64,000 nt of DNA from Rhizobiales bacterium Ga0077537 (GCA_001464955.1 LNEM01000024.1:186001-250000); one strand, 5' to 3'; shown: positions 19,218-28,242, counted from the stretch's first letter. Made by a program: numbers and translations. The notes: generated by a model from the letters alone, not told the origin.

Positions 19218-20090
19218 ATGACCGCCGACCCGAACCTGCTCGACCGCATCGAACGCCTCGCAGCCGCACTCGAGCGCATGGCGCCGCCGCCCGCGCCCGC
19301 GATCGACTTCTCGTCGGCGGAGGCCTTCGTCTGGCAGACGGGGCCAGAGGCCTTCATTCCCGTCCCGCACGTCAATCGGCAGCCGCTGGGCCTCCTCAAG
19401 GGCATCGAACGGGCATCCGACCAGCTTCTCGACAACACCCTGCGCTTCGCCAAGGGCTTCCCGGCGAACAATGCGCTGCTGTGGGGCGCCCGCGGCATGG
19501 GCAAATCGAGCCTCGTCAAGGCATCGCACGCCGAGGTGCGCCGGCAGCTCGGCAAGAAGCTCGACCACGACGACCTGAAGCTCGTCGAAATCCACCGCGA
19601 GGATATCGACAGCCTCCCGCGCTGCCTCTCCCACATGCGCCCCGCCCCGCACCGCTTCATCGTGTTCTGCGACGACCTGTCCTTCGACCATGACGACACG
19701 TCGTACAAGTCGCTGAAGGCCGTGCTGGAGGGCGGCATCGAGGGTCGGCCGGAGAACGTGCTGTTCTACGCCACCTCGAACCGGCGTCATCTGATGCCGC
19801 GGCACATGATGGAGAACGAGCGCTCGACGGCGATCAATCCGTCCGAAGCGGTGGAAGAGAAGGTATCGCTCTCGGATCGGTTCGGACTGTGGCTTGGATT
19901 CCACAATGGCACCCAGGACCAGTACCTCGACATGGTCCGGGGCTACGCAGCCCACCACAAGCTGAAGATCGCGGACGACGAACTCGTCCGCGATGCGCTC
20001 GAGTGGAGCGTCACCCGCGGCGGACGCTCAGGCCGCGTCGCGTGGCAATATATTCAGGACCTTTCGGGACGCCTCGGCATCCGACTTTGA
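19218..20090 (+). CDS. DUF815-family AAA+ ATPase
   Basis: 290 residues from the ATG at 19218, with GAGGAG at 19201-19206. An alternative GTG at 19206 overlaps that site. The P-loop LLWGARGMGKSSLVK is followed by a Walker B-like segment (FIVFCDDLSFD), and then a sensor-1-like stretch with Asn (ATSNRRHLMPRHMMEN). These are the landmarks of DUF815 proteins (IPR008533), a widely conserved but functionally uncharacterised ATPase family. It is predicted to be cytoplasmic. No partner gene is in the same unit; the heptose cluster starts 211 bases later with its own possible promoter. Confidence 0.85.
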   Translation: MTADPNLLDRIERLAAALERMAPPPAPAIDFSSAEAFVWQTGPEAFIPVPHVNRQPLGLLKGIERASDQLLDNTLRFAKGFPANNALLWGARGMGKSSLVKASHAEVRRQLGKKLDHDDLKLVEIHREDIDSLPRCLSHMRPAPHRFIVFCDDLSFDHDDTSYKSLKAVLEGGIEGRPENVLFYATSNRRHLMPRHMMENERSTAINPSEAVEEKVSLSDRFGLWLGFHNGTQDQYLDMVRGYAAHHKLKIADDELVRDALEWSVTRGGRSGRVAWQYIQDLSGRLGIRL

Positions 20091-20211
20091 CGGCCAGGGT
20101 GGTTGGCGCAGGGCATCACTGCGTCCTCCCCCGTCGACAAACGGCGCCATAGGACGAATTCTGTTCGCAGGCGTCATGCGCCGTGCCGTTTGGCGTCGGG
20201 GCGTGTATGTG

Positions 20212-20240
20212 TTGACAGCATGGGGTTGGATCGGGTTTTC
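20212..20240 (+). promoter_or_regulatory. Possible promoter for the heptose cluster
   Basis: A perfect TTGACA (20212-20217) lies 85 bases ahead of the first gene of the cluster. The -10 position (GTTTTC at 20235-20240, 17-base spacer) is poor. The 211-base gap from 20091 to 20301 holds no other feature I can support. Confidence 0.3.
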
Positions 20241-20301
20241 GCATTTGCCCGACCGGACAGCCTCTCGTCCCGCGCGTCCCGCCCGGGTGATGGTGAGATA
20301 G

Positions 20302-21795
20302 ATGCCACTGTTTGATATGTACGATTCGGATACGGGCTTGCTCAGATTGTCCGAGCTGGCGAGAGCAGGTCAGCGGGTCACGTTCGTGTCCGGCAACTTC
20401 AACGTACTGCACCCGGGTCATCTGCGCCTGTTGAAGTTTGCAGCCGAGCAGGCCGACCTCTTGCTCGTCGGCGTCAATCCGGACACGACACCCGGGGTAT
20501 CTGTGCCGGCCGCCGATCGGCTCGCCAACGTCCGCGCCCTCTCGCTTGTCGATCACGCATTCCTGTTGACCGGTCCGCCGTCCGACTTCATCGGCCGCTT
20601 TCGTCCCGCACTCGTCGTCAAGGGCAAGGAATTCGAGCACCGGGATAACCCGGAGCAGGACATCGTCGCATCCTACGGCGGTCGAGTTGTCTTCGGATCG
20701 GGCGAAACCCTGTTCTCCTCTTTCTCGATGCTCAACGAGGAGTTCACCCAGACCAACTTCTCGAGCATCCGCAAGGCGACGGAGTTCCCGCGCCGCCACG
20801 GCTTCGACGTTCGCTCGCTGCACGACTGCCTCGCGAGGTTCGCCGGTTTGCGCATGCTGGTGATCGGCGACCTGATCGTCGACGATTACATCACCTGCGA
20901 CCCCCTCGGCATGTCGCAGGAGGACCCGACGATCGTCGTCACGCCGATCGAGACCAAGACGTTCGTCGGCGGAGCGGGTGTCGTCGCGGCGCACGCGCGC
21001 GGGCTTGGCGCCGACGTGCGCTTCATGACCGTCGTCGGCGACGACGAGGCGGCCGAGTTCAGCCGCGCCAATCTAGAGCACCAGGGGATCGGCGTCTCGA
21101 TGGTGTTGGACGAAACGCGCCCCACCACGCGCAAGCAGCGCTTTCGCGCCAACGGCAAGACGCTCTTGCGGGTCAACCATTTGCGCCAGCATGCGATCAG
21201 TCCCGAGCTGTCCGCCCGGCTGCTGCGCGAGATCGAGGCGGCACTCCCGACCACCGATCTGTTACTGTTCTCCGACTTCAACTACGGCTGCCTGCCGCAA
21301 CCGCTCGTCGATGCCGTGACCGCGCTTGCCGGCGCCCGCGGCATCCCCATGTCCGCCGACAGCCAGGCATCGTCGCAACTCGCCGACATCTCCCGCTTCA
21401 AGGGCATGAGCCTGATCACGCCGACCGAGCGTGAGGCGCGCCTCGCCCTGCGCAACAACGAGGACGGCCTCGCCATCATCGCCGGTCAGCTCGCCGAGGC
21501 GGCCCGCGCCGAAACGGTGATCGTGACGCTCGGCTCCGAAGGCCTTCTGGTCCACGCGCGAAAGGGCGGCCACTACACGACCGACCTGCTGCCCGCCATG
21601 AACACCGCGCCGAAGGACGTGGCCGGCGCCGGCGACGTCCTCTTCACCAGCGCTTCGCTGGCGCTCGCCGCCGGCGTCGACATCTGGCGGAGCGTCTACC
21701 TCGGCGCCATCGCGGCAGCGTGTCAGGTGGGCCGGGTCGGCAACGCCCCGCTCTCGCTGCGCGACATCATCACCGAGCTCGACGCCCCCGGCTGA
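20302..21795 (+). CDS. Domain-permuted HldE-like nucleotidyltransferase / PfkB-family kinase
   Basis: 497 residues with two domains. Residues ~25-150 form a cytidylyltransferase-fold domain with FVSGNFNVLHPGHLRLLKFA (HPGH at 37-40). Residues ~180-490 form a ribokinase/PfkB domain: VIGDLIVDDYITCDP, FVGGAGVVAAHARGLGA, and the catalytic PKDVAGAGDVLF. These are the two domains of HldE (RfaE), which phosphorylates heptose-7-phosphate at C1 and adenylylates heptose-1-phosphate, but in the reverse order: E. coli HldE is kinase first. GmhA-like and GmhB genes in the same region support a heptose substrate. Other sugar phosphates remain possible. First gene of the cluster. Confidence 0.8.
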   Translation: MPLFDMYDSDTGLLRLSELARAGQRVTFVSGNFNVLHPGHLRLLKFAAEQADLLLVGVNPDTTPGVSVPAADRLANVRALSLVDHAFLLTGPPSDFIGRFRPALVVKGKEFEHRDNPEQDIVASYGGRVVFGSGETLFSSFSMLNEEFTQTNFSSIRKATEFPRRHGFDVRSLHDCLARFAGLRMLVIGDLIVDDYITCDPLGMSQEDPTIVVTPIETKTFVGGAGVVAAHARGLGADVRFMTVVGDDEAAEFSRANLEHQGIGVSMVLDETRPTTRKQRFRANGKTLLRVNHLRQHAISPELSARLLREIEAALPTTDLLLFSDFNYGCLPQPLVDAVTALAGARGIPMSADSQASSQLADISRFKGMSLITPTEREARLALRNNEDGLAIIAGQLAEAARAETVIVTLGSEGLLVHARKGGHYTTDLLPAMNTAPKDVAGAGDVLFTSASLALAAGVDIWRSVYLGAIAAACQVGRVGNAPLSLRDIITELDAPG

Positions 21796-21821
21796 GCACG
21801 TCCCTGGCACGGAGCCGACGC

Positions 21822-22547
21822 ATGAAAGCCCTTTTGCTCGCCGCCGGTCTCGGCACGCGGCTCCGTCCCCTGACGGACACGGTACCCAAGTGCCTCGTGC
21901 CGATCCACGGAGTACCGCTCCTCGACTACTGGCTCCGCCTCGCTTTCGCCGGCGGCATCCAGCGTTGTCTTCTGAACACGCATTGGCTGGCCGAAAAAGT
22001 GGCGGCGCACGTGGCAGCCTCCCCCTGGCGCGATCGCGTCGACCTCGTCTACGAACCGGAATTGCTCGGCACCGGCGGCACATTGCTCGCCAATCGTGCC
22101 TGGTTTGGCGACGGCCCCGTGCTGGTCGCCCACGCCGACAACTTGACCGATTTCGACGTCGCAGCCTTCCGCACGGCTCATGCCGCCCGCCCTGCCGGCT
22201 GCGCCATGACCATGCTCGCATTCCGCACAGATGCTCCTGGCACGTGCGGCATCCTCGAACTCGACCCTTTGGGCATCGTGCGTCAGTTCCACGAGAAGGT
22301 GGCGAACCCGCCGGGCAATCTCGCCAATGGGGCCGTCTACATTCTGGAGCCTGAGCTGCTCGACGCGATAGCCGCTGCGTCTGCTGCCAAGGCGAGCCCT
22401 TTCGTCGATCTCTCCACCGAGATCATTCCGGCGTTTCTGGGGCGCATTCTGGCCTGGGAGACGACCGGCTATCATCGCGACATTGGCAACCCTGAAAGTT
22501 TGGCGCGTGCCCACGAGGAGTTTCGGCCACACATGGACGCCCCATGA
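21822..22547 (+). CDS. Sugar-phosphate nucleotidyltransferase (HddC/RmlA-like)
   Basis: 241 residues from the ATG at 21822, with GGAG seven bases upstream. The N-terminal signature LLLAAGLGTRLRPLTD...PKCLVPI is complete. LGTGGTLL and the metal-binding VAHADNLTDFD segment follow, as in the NTP-transferase family. In a heptose setting the expected role is GDP- or ADP-heptose formation from heptose-1-phosphate (HddC type). The upstream gene also carries a nucleotidyltransferase domain, so the cluster may make two activated sugars or use one domain for another step. The next 220 bases hold no gene; GAGGGGA precedes the following start. Confidence 0.8.
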   Translation: MKALLLAAGLGTRLRPLTDTVPKCLVPIHGVPLLDYWLRLAFAGGIQRCLLNTHWLAEKVAAHVAASPWRDRVDLVYEPELLGTGGTLLANRAWFGDGPVLVAHADNLTDFDVAAFRTAHAARPAGCAMTMLAFRTDAPGTCGILELDPLGIVRQFHEKVANPPGNLANGAVYILEPELLDAIAAASAAKASPFVDLSTEIIPAFLGRILAWETTGYHRDIGNPESLARAHEEFRPHMDAP

Positions 22548-22768
22548 GATGGCCGCATCTCAAGTCATGTTCAGTTCTGTGAGTATTGTCGATATCAGCA
22601 CTGGCTTCACTTGCCGCGGCCATCGGCTGCCGGTAAACCCGGCCGGTGACGCGAGGTCGCCCATGCAACACTCGCAATTGGCAGGCATTGGTTCGCCACG
22701 GTGTGCCGCGGCTGCTGCGGCTGCGTTAGGGGACCGGTTGGCGAAGCGGCATTATCGAGGGGACGGAT

Positions 22769-23707
22769 ATGAAGCTTTTTGTGACGGGCGCCTGTGGCTA
22801 TAAGGGCAGCGTCCTGGTGCCCAAATTGCTCCGCGCCGGCCACCAGGTGGTGGCGTTCGACGCGCAGTGGTTCGGAAACGAGCTGCAGCCCCACCCCGAC
22901 CTGAAGGTCGTGAAGGGCGACGTCCGCAATCCCGACGAGATCGATCTCACCGGCATCGACGCCATCATTCACCTCTCGAGTGTCGCCAACGATCCCTGCG
23001 GCGATCTCGATCCGAAACTCACGTGGGAGATCAGCTGCCTCGCCACCATGCAGCTCGCCGATCGCGCCAGGCGCAGCGGCATCAAGCGCTTCATCTACGC
23101 CTCGTCCGGCAGCGTCTACGGCGTCAAGGACGAGGAACACGTCACCGAGGATCTCGAGCTGCTGCCGATCTCGGAGTACAACAAGACCAAGATGTGCGGC
23201 GAGCGCATCGTGCTCTCCTATGCTGACGACATGGTGGTCCAGATCGTGCGCCCGGCGACGGTCTGCGGCTACTCGCCCCGCATGCGCCTCGACGTGTCGG
23301 TCAACATGCTGACCATGCAGGCGCTCCAGAACGGCAAGATCACGGTGTTCGGCGGCGACCAGACGCGCCCCAACATCCACATCGACGACATCACCGATCT
23401 CTACATATTCCTGCTCGATCACCCCGAGCATACCGGCGTCTATAATGCCGGATTCGAGAATATCTCGATCATGGACATCGCGCGCATGGTCTCGAACCAC
23501 GTCGCCGCCGAGATCACGGTGACGCCGTCCAACGACCCGCGCTCCTATCGCGTCAACTCCGACAAGCTGCTCGCCACTGGTTTCCGCCCGAAGAAGACCG
23601 TCGAGGACGCGATCAAGGAGATCGTCGGCATGTATCGCCAGGGCGCCCTGAAGAACGACGATCGCTGGTACAATCTCAAATGGATGCAGAAAGAGGTGCT
23701 CGGATGA
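22769..23707 (+). CDS. NAD-dependent epimerase/dehydratase (extended SDR)
   Basis: 312 residues. The Rossmann motif is TGACGYKGS (residues 6-14, GxxGxxG), the catalytic Ser/Tyr/Lys are in SSGSVYGV and YNKTK, and the C-terminal half carries the substrate-domain segment RPNIHIDDITDLY. This is the extended SDR form acting on nucleotide sugars (epimerase, dehydratase or reductase). The exact reaction cannot be read from sequence. Its stop overlaps the next start by four bases (ATGA). All active-site residues are present, in contrast to the second SDR of the cluster. Confidence 0.85.
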   Translation: MKLFVTGACGYKGSVLVPKLLRAGHQVVAFDAQWFGNELQPHPDLKVVKGDVRNPDEIDLTGIDAIIHLSSVANDPCGDLDPKLTWEISCLATMQLADRARRSGIKRFIYASSGSVYGVKDEEHVTEDLELLPISEYNKTKMCGERIVLSYADDMVVQIVRPATVCGYSPRMRLDVSVNMLTMQALQNGKITVFGGDQTRPNIHIDDITDLYIFLLDHPEHTGVYNAGFENISIMDIARMVSNHVAAEITVTPSNDPRSYRVNSDKLLATGFRPKKTVEDAIKEIVGMYRQGALKNDDRWYNLKWMQKEVLG

Positions 23708-24333
23708 GCATCGCAGCCAGCACGGTGCCAGTCCCACCCGCGGCTGCGATGGCGGACGCCTCCGGCCTCTTTCGCGATTACGCCGAGCGACTGTCCGCGA
23801 CACTCCGCGGTTTCGATTGGTCGCCTGTGGAGACGCTTGCAGCCGACCTGCTCGACTGCTGGCGCACCGGTCGTCAGGTGTTCATCTGCGGCAACGGCGG
23901 CAGCGCCGGCAACGCCAACCACCTCGCCAACGACTTCATGTATCCGCTCTCGAAGCGGAAGGGCTCCGGCATCCGCATCCACGCCCTGTCGGACAATCCG
24001 GCCATTCTGACCTGCCTCGCCAACGACGAAGGCTACGACAACGTCTTCGCCTACCAGCTCGCCATTCAGGCCGACCGCGGCGACGTGCTGCTGGCCTTCT
24101 CCGGCTCTGGCAACTCCCCCAACATCGTGAAGGCGCTGGAGGAGGCCCGCACCATCGGCATGCGCAGCTACGCCGTGCTCGGCTTCGGGGGCGGCAGAGC
24201 GCTGTCGCTCGCCGACGTGCCGATCCACTTCGCCGTCGACGACATGCAGATCGCCGAGGATACCCAGACCATCGTCGGCCATATGATCGTGCAGTGGCTC
24301 TTCAAGCACCGCGACACGGTCCACGCCCCATGA
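23704..24333 (+). CDS. gmhA: SIS-domain isomerase, GmhA-like (sedoheptulose-7-phosphate isomerase)
   Basis: 209 residues from the ATG at 23704, which overlaps the previous stop. The SIS domain shows CGNGGSAGNANHLANDF, LAFSGSGNSPNIVKAL and the C-terminal IAEDTQTIVGHMIVQWLF, matching GmhA. GmhA converts sedoheptulose-7-phosphate to D-glycero-D-manno-heptose-7-phosphate, the first committed heptose step. The flanking transketolase could supply the substrate, and GmhB and the HldE-like enzyme act later. It overlaps the next gene by four bases as well. Confidence 0.85.
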   Translation: MSIAASTVPVPPAAAMADASGLFRDYAERLSATLRGFDWSPVETLAADLLDCWRTGRQVFICGNGGSAGNANHLANDFMYPLSKRKGSGIRIHALSDNPAILTCLANDEGYDNVFAYQLAIQADRGDVLLAFSGSGNSPNIVKALEEARTIGMRSYAVLGFGGGRALSLADVPIHFAVDDMQIAEDTQTIVGHMIVQWLFKHRDTVHAP

Positions 24334-25328
24334 CTGGCACACCACGCTTCCTCGTGCTCGGCTCGAACTCGTTCTCGGGTGCGAGCTTCTGCGACTTCCT
24401 CGCTGCGGCCGGCTACGACGTGCTGGCGACGAGCCGCTCCGACGAGCCCGACGCCGCGCTGCTCCCGTACAAGTGGCAGCCCCGCAAGGGCTCGGTCCGT
24501 TTCCGGCGCATCGATCTCAACCACGATCTCGATGCGCTCGCCGGCCTGATCGCCAGCGAACGACCGACCCACGTCGTCAATTTCGCGGCCCAGAGCATGG
24601 TCGGCGAGAGCTGGCTCTATCCCGACCACTGGATGATGACCAACGTCGTCTCGCTCGCCCGTCTCTCCGATGTCCTGCGCCGCGCCAGCGGCGTCGAGCG
24701 CTACGTCCACGTGACGACGCCGGAGGTCTACGGCTCCACCGAGGGCTGGGTGAAGGAGACGGCGCCCTTCAACCCGTCGACGCCCTACGCGACGTCGCGC
24801 GCCGCCGGCGACATGCACCTGCGCACCTATTTCGCGAACTACGGCTTCCCCGTCGTCTTCACGCGCGCCGCCAACGTCTACGGTCCGGGCCAGCAGCTCT
24901 ACCGCATCATCCCCCGCACTATCCTCGCCGCAATCGGCGGCCAGAAGCTGAAGCTCGACGGCGGCGGCAAGTCGGTGCGCGTCTTCATCCACATGACGGA
25001 CGTGTCCGACGCCACGCTCGCGATCGCGCTGCGCGGTACGCCCGGCGAGACCTATCATATCTCCGGCTATGAGCTGGTCTCGATCCGCGCCCTCGTCGAG
25101 ACCATTCTCCAGCGCCTCGGCAAGCGCTTCGAGGATTGCGTCGAGATCGGGCCCGAGCGTCCAGGCAAGGACACCGCCTACACTCTAGACAGCCTGAAGC
25201 TGCGCACCGAGCTCGGCTGGCGCGACCGCATCGGCCTCGAGGAAGGTATCGCTGACGTCGTGGCCTGGGCCGAGCGCTTCAAGGACCGCCTCGCATCGTT
25301 GCCGTCCCGCTACGACCACAAACCCTGA
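24330..25328 (+). CDS. NAD-dependent epimerase/dehydratase (GDP-mannose 4,6-dehydratase-like SDR)
   Basis: 332 residues from the ATG at 24330, four bases inside the previous gene. The overall layout is that of GDP-sugar dehydratases: FAAQSMVGESWLYPD, TPEVYGSTEGWVKE, FTRAANVYGPGQQ and FIHMTDVSDA. Two odd points are visible. The nucleotide-binding motif reads GSNSFSG, so the central Gly of GxxGxxG is Ser, and the catalytic YxxxK is YATSR, with Arg in place of Lys (codon CGC). It may be a diverged enzyme acting on an NDP-heptose rather than NDP-hexose. Activity should not be assumed. Confidence 0.8.
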   Translation: MTGTPRFLVLGSNSFSGASFCDFLAAAGYDVLATSRSDEPDAALLPYKWQPRKGSVRFRRIDLNHDLDALAGLIASERPTHVVNFAAQSMVGESWLYPDHWMMTNVVSLARLSDVLRRASGVERYVHVTTPEVYGSTEGWVKETAPFNPSTPYATSRAAGDMHLRTYFANYGFPVVFTRAANVYGPGQQLYRIIPRTILAAIGGQKLKLDGGGKSVRVFIHMTDVSDATLAIALRGTPGETYHISGYELVSIRALVETILQRLGKRFEDCVEIGPERPGKDTAYTLDSLKLRTELGWRDRIGLEEGIADVVAWAERFKDRLASLPSRYDHKP

Positions 25329-25382
25329 TCGTTCGCCGCAGCCTGAGTGAGCCCCTCCGAGAGAGCCCCCAGAGAGAGCACG

Positions 25383-26222
25383 ATGAGCCAGATGAAGCGC
25401 GAAGCCCCGGATCGAGCAGCCCTTTCGCGAGAAGCTGCGCGTCTCCGTGGGCGCGTGATCCAGATGAGCCACAAGGCGAGTGCGGCCCATCTGGCCTCAT
25501 CGCTCTCGTGCTGTGACGTCCTCGCGGCTGCCTATTGGCACGTCCTCCGGATCGATCCGGCGAAGCCCGCCGACCCCGCGCGCGACCGCTTCATCCTCTC
25601 GAAAGGTCACGCGGCGGCGGCGCTCTACGCGATCCTCGCTTTCCGTGGCTACTTCCCCGAGGAGGAGCTTGAAACCTACTGCCAGGACGGCGGCCGGCTC
25701 GCCGAGCACCCGCCGGCCAACATGCTGCCCGGCGTCGAGGCGGCGACCGGCTCGCTCGGGCACGGTCTCCCCATCGGAGTCGGGATGGCGCTCTCGGCCC
25801 GCATCAACAAGGCGAGCTACCGCGTCTATGCGCTGCTGTCGGACGGCGAGAACAACGAGGGCTCCGTCTGGGAAGCCGCGATGCTCGCCGCCGCCCAGCG
25901 CCTCGAGCACCTCTGCGTGATCGTCGACTACAACAAGTGGCAGGCGACGGCCCGCTCCAACGAAACGCTGATGCTGGCGCCCCTCGTCGACAAGTGGCGC
26001 GCCTTCGGCTGGGACGCCGTGGAGACCGACGGTCACGACGTCGCCGCTCTCGCGAACCTGATGCAGAACGTGCCGAACGGCTCTGGCAAGCCCGTCGCCA
26101 TCATCGCCCACACGGTCAAGGGCAAGGGCGTGTCGTTCATGGAAGACGACAACAACTGGCACTACCGCGCGCCCACCGCCGACGAGGTGGTCAAGGCCAT
26201 GAAGGAGCTCGGCCTCGCATGA
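25383..26222 (+). CDS. Transketolase, N-terminal subunit
   Basis: 279 residues from the ATG at 25383. It is the thiamine-diphosphate-binding half of a split transketolase: SKGHAAAALYAIL, the TGSLGHGLPIGVGMAL segment, and the TPP/Mg motif SDGENNEGSVWEAAM followed by DYNKWQAT. The motif begins SDG instead of GDG. The C-terminal half is the next gene, overlapping by four bases. It moves two-carbon units between ketose and aldose phosphates, which would give sedoheptulose-7-phosphate for GmhA. Split transketolases also occur in antibiotic and sugar clusters, so a different ketose product is possible. Confidence 0.88.
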   Translation: MSQMKREAPDRAALSREAARLRGRVIQMSHKASAAHLASSLSCCDVLAAAYWHVLRIDPAKPADPARDRFILSKGHAAAALYAILAFRGYFPEEELETYCQDGGRLAEHPPANMLPGVEAATGSLGHGLPIGVGMALSARINKASYRVYALLSDGENNEGSVWEAAMLAAAQRLEHLCVIVDYNKWQATARSNETLMLAPLVDKWRAFGWDAVETDGHDVAALANLMQNVPNGSGKPVAIIAHTVKGKGVSFMEDDNNWHYRAPTADEVVKAMKELGLA

Positions 26223-27142
26223 GAAACGCATTCGCAGACGAGCTGACGAAGCTCGGGAGCACCGACAAGCGCGTGGTCATGCTGTCGGGCGACATCGGCA
26301 ACCGCCTGTTCGACAAGTTCAAGGATGCCAATCCGGACCGCTTCTTCAATTGCGGCGTCGCGGAGCAGAACATGATGGGCCTCGCCGCTGGCATGGCCAT
26401 GTCGGGGCTCCGCCCGGTGGCCTATACGATCACGCCGTTCATCACCTCGCGCTGCCTCGAACAGATCCGCACCGACGCCTGCTATCACGAGCTGCCCGTC
26501 ACCATCGTCGCGGTCGGAGCGGGCCTCGCCTACTCGGGCCTCGGCCCGACGCACCACGCCTGCGAAGATATCGCACTGCTGCGCGCGCTCCCCAACATGA
26601 AGGTCGTCTGTCCGGCCGACGCATGGGAAGTACGCGGCGCGCTGCGGGCGGCACTGCGCCAGGATGGCCCCGTCTACATCCGCATGGGCAAGAAGGGCGA
26701 GCCGGTCATCCATTCCGAAGTGCCGGCCAGCTTCGAGATCGGCCGCGCCATCACCATCGAGGACGGTGCCGACGTGTGCCTCCTCTCGACGGGCAACATG
26801 CTGCCGGAAGCCATCGAGGCGGCGCACGCGCTCCGCGAGAAGGGCATCACCGCCCGCGTCGTGAGCTTCCACACCGTGAAGCCGCTGGACGAGGCATGCC
26901 TCTCGGAGGCGTTCGCCCGCTTCAAGCTCGTCGTCACGATCGAAGAGCATTCCCTGATCGGCGGCTTCGGCTCGGCCGTCGCCGAGTGGGTGATCGACAA
27001 TGGCGTCCGCACGGCGCCGTTGCTGCGCATCGGCACGCCGGATCGCTTCTTCAAGAAGTCGGGCGAGCAGGAATACGCGCGCGAGGAACTGGGCCTCACC
27101 GGCCACCAGATCGCCGACCGCGTCGCCCGAGCGCTCGGCTGA
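26219..27142 (+). CDS. Transketolase, C-terminal subunit
   Basis: 307 residues; the ATG lies inside the N-subunit stop codon region (ATGA). It carries the pyrimidine-binding domain (FNCGVAEQNMMGLAAGMAM, with the catalytic Glu) and the C-terminal transketolase domain (ADVCLLSTGNMLPEAIEAA, VVSFHTVKPLDEA, TIEEHSLIGGFGSAV). Together with the upstream gene it reconstitutes one complete transketolase. The tight coupling suggests equal expression of both halves. Confidence 0.88.
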   Translation: MRNAFADELTKLGSTDKRVVMLSGDIGNRLFDKFKDANPDRFFNCGVAEQNMMGLAAGMAMSGLRPVAYTITPFITSRCLEQIRTDACYHELPVTIVAVGAGLAYSGLGPTHHACEDIALLRALPNMKVVCPADAWEVRGALRAALRQDGPVYIRMGKKGEPVIHSEVPASFEIGRAITIEDGADVCLLSTGNMLPEAIEAAHALREKGITARVVSFHTVKPLDEACLSEAFARFKLVVTIEEHSLIGGFGSAVAEWVIDNGVRTAPLLRIGTPDRFFKKSGEQEYAREELGLTGHQIADRVARALG

Positions 27143-27201
27143 GCCCTGCCGGCTGGCGCCCGGCGCGCGTCCCAAAGTGATCTCGAAACCTCGGTGACCC
27201 C

Positions 27202-28242
27202 ATGAAGACCGAAGCAGCAATCCTCGTCGAGCTCGGAAAGCCGCTGGTCATGGCCGAACTCGAGATGCCCGCCATGAAGCCCGGCCAGGTACTCGTCGAG
27301 ATCGCCTACTCCGGCGCTTGCGGCACGCAAGTCAACGAGGCCATGGGCCACAAGGGCGAGGACAAGTGGTTGCCCCACTGCCTCGGCCACGAGGCGACCG
27401 GCATCGTGCTCGAGACCGCCACCGGCGTCACGCGCTTCAAGGCCGGCGACAAGGTCGTGCTGTCGTGGATCAAGGGACCCGGCTACGAGGCCGGCGGCGC
27501 CGTCTACGGCTGGGACGGTCGCAAGGTCAATGCTGGCGCCGTGACCACGTTCCAGCGCCACGCCCTGGTCTCCGAGAACCGCCTGACCCCGTTGCAGCCC
27601 GGTCTCGCCATGGACACCGCGATCCTTCTCGGCTGCGCCGCGCCGACCGGCATGGGCGCCGTCCTGAACGTTCTGAAGGCCGGCCCCGGTGACAGCATCG
27701 CCGTCTTCGGCACCGGAGGCATCGGCCTCAACGCCTTGATGGCTGCGTCATTTTCCGGCGCGACCACCGTCATCGGCGTCGATCCTGCATCGACACGCCG
27801 CGATCTGGCGCTCCGCTATGGCGCGACCCACGTCCTGGACCCGAACGCCGCCGACATCCTTGCCGAGATCCGCAAGCTCGTGCCGGGCGGCGTCGATCTC
27901 GCCGTCGAAGCGACCGGCATTCCCACGGTCATGGAACAGGCGATCAACGCCACCCGCGTTCAGGGCGGCCGCGCCGTCGTCATCGGCAACGCACGCGCCG
28001 GCTCGCGACTGACGCTCGACCCGTCGGTCTTCAATCAGGGCAAGAGCCTGATGGGCACCTGGGGCGGCGACAGCGTGCCGGATCGCGACTACCCGCGATT
28101 CGGCCGCCTGCTGGCGTCGGGACGCTTCCCCGTGGCCGGACTGCTCTCGGCGCCCTACCGCCTCGAGGACGCCGACAAGGCGCTGAAGGATCTCGCCGCC
28201 GGCACCATCGGACGCCCGCTGATCGACATGAGCCTCCGGTGA
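27202..28242 (+). CDS. Zinc-dependent alcohol dehydrogenase-like protein (medium-chain dehydrogenase)
   Basis: 346 residues of the medium-chain dehydrogenase family. Catalytic-zinc ligand segments are ACGTQV and CLGHEATG, and the cofactor-binding motif is GTGGIGLNALMAA with VGVDPAS after it. The four-cysteine structural-zinc loop of class III enzymes is absent; that place reads YEAGGAVYGWDGRK. Such enzymes in sugar clusters oxidise or reduce a polyol or aldose. The substrate is unknown. Its last bases overlap the start of the next gene as GTGA. Confidence 0.85.
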   Translation: MKTEAAILVELGKPLVMAELEMPAMKPGQVLVEIAYSGACGTQVNEAMGHKGEDKWLPHCLGHEATGIVLETATGVTRFKAGDKVVLSWIKGPGYEAGGAVYGWDGRKVNAGAVTTFQRHALVSENRLTPLQPGLAMDTAILLGCAAPTGMGAVLNVLKAGPGDSIAVFGTGGIGLNALMAASFSGATTVIGVDPASTRRDLALRYGATHVLDPNAADILAEIRKLVPGGVDLAVEATGIPTVMEQAINATRVQGGRAVVIGNARAGSRLTLDPSVFNQGKSLMGTWGGDSVPDRDYPRFGRLLASGRFPVAGLLSAPYRLEDADKALKDLAAGTIGRPLIDMSLR

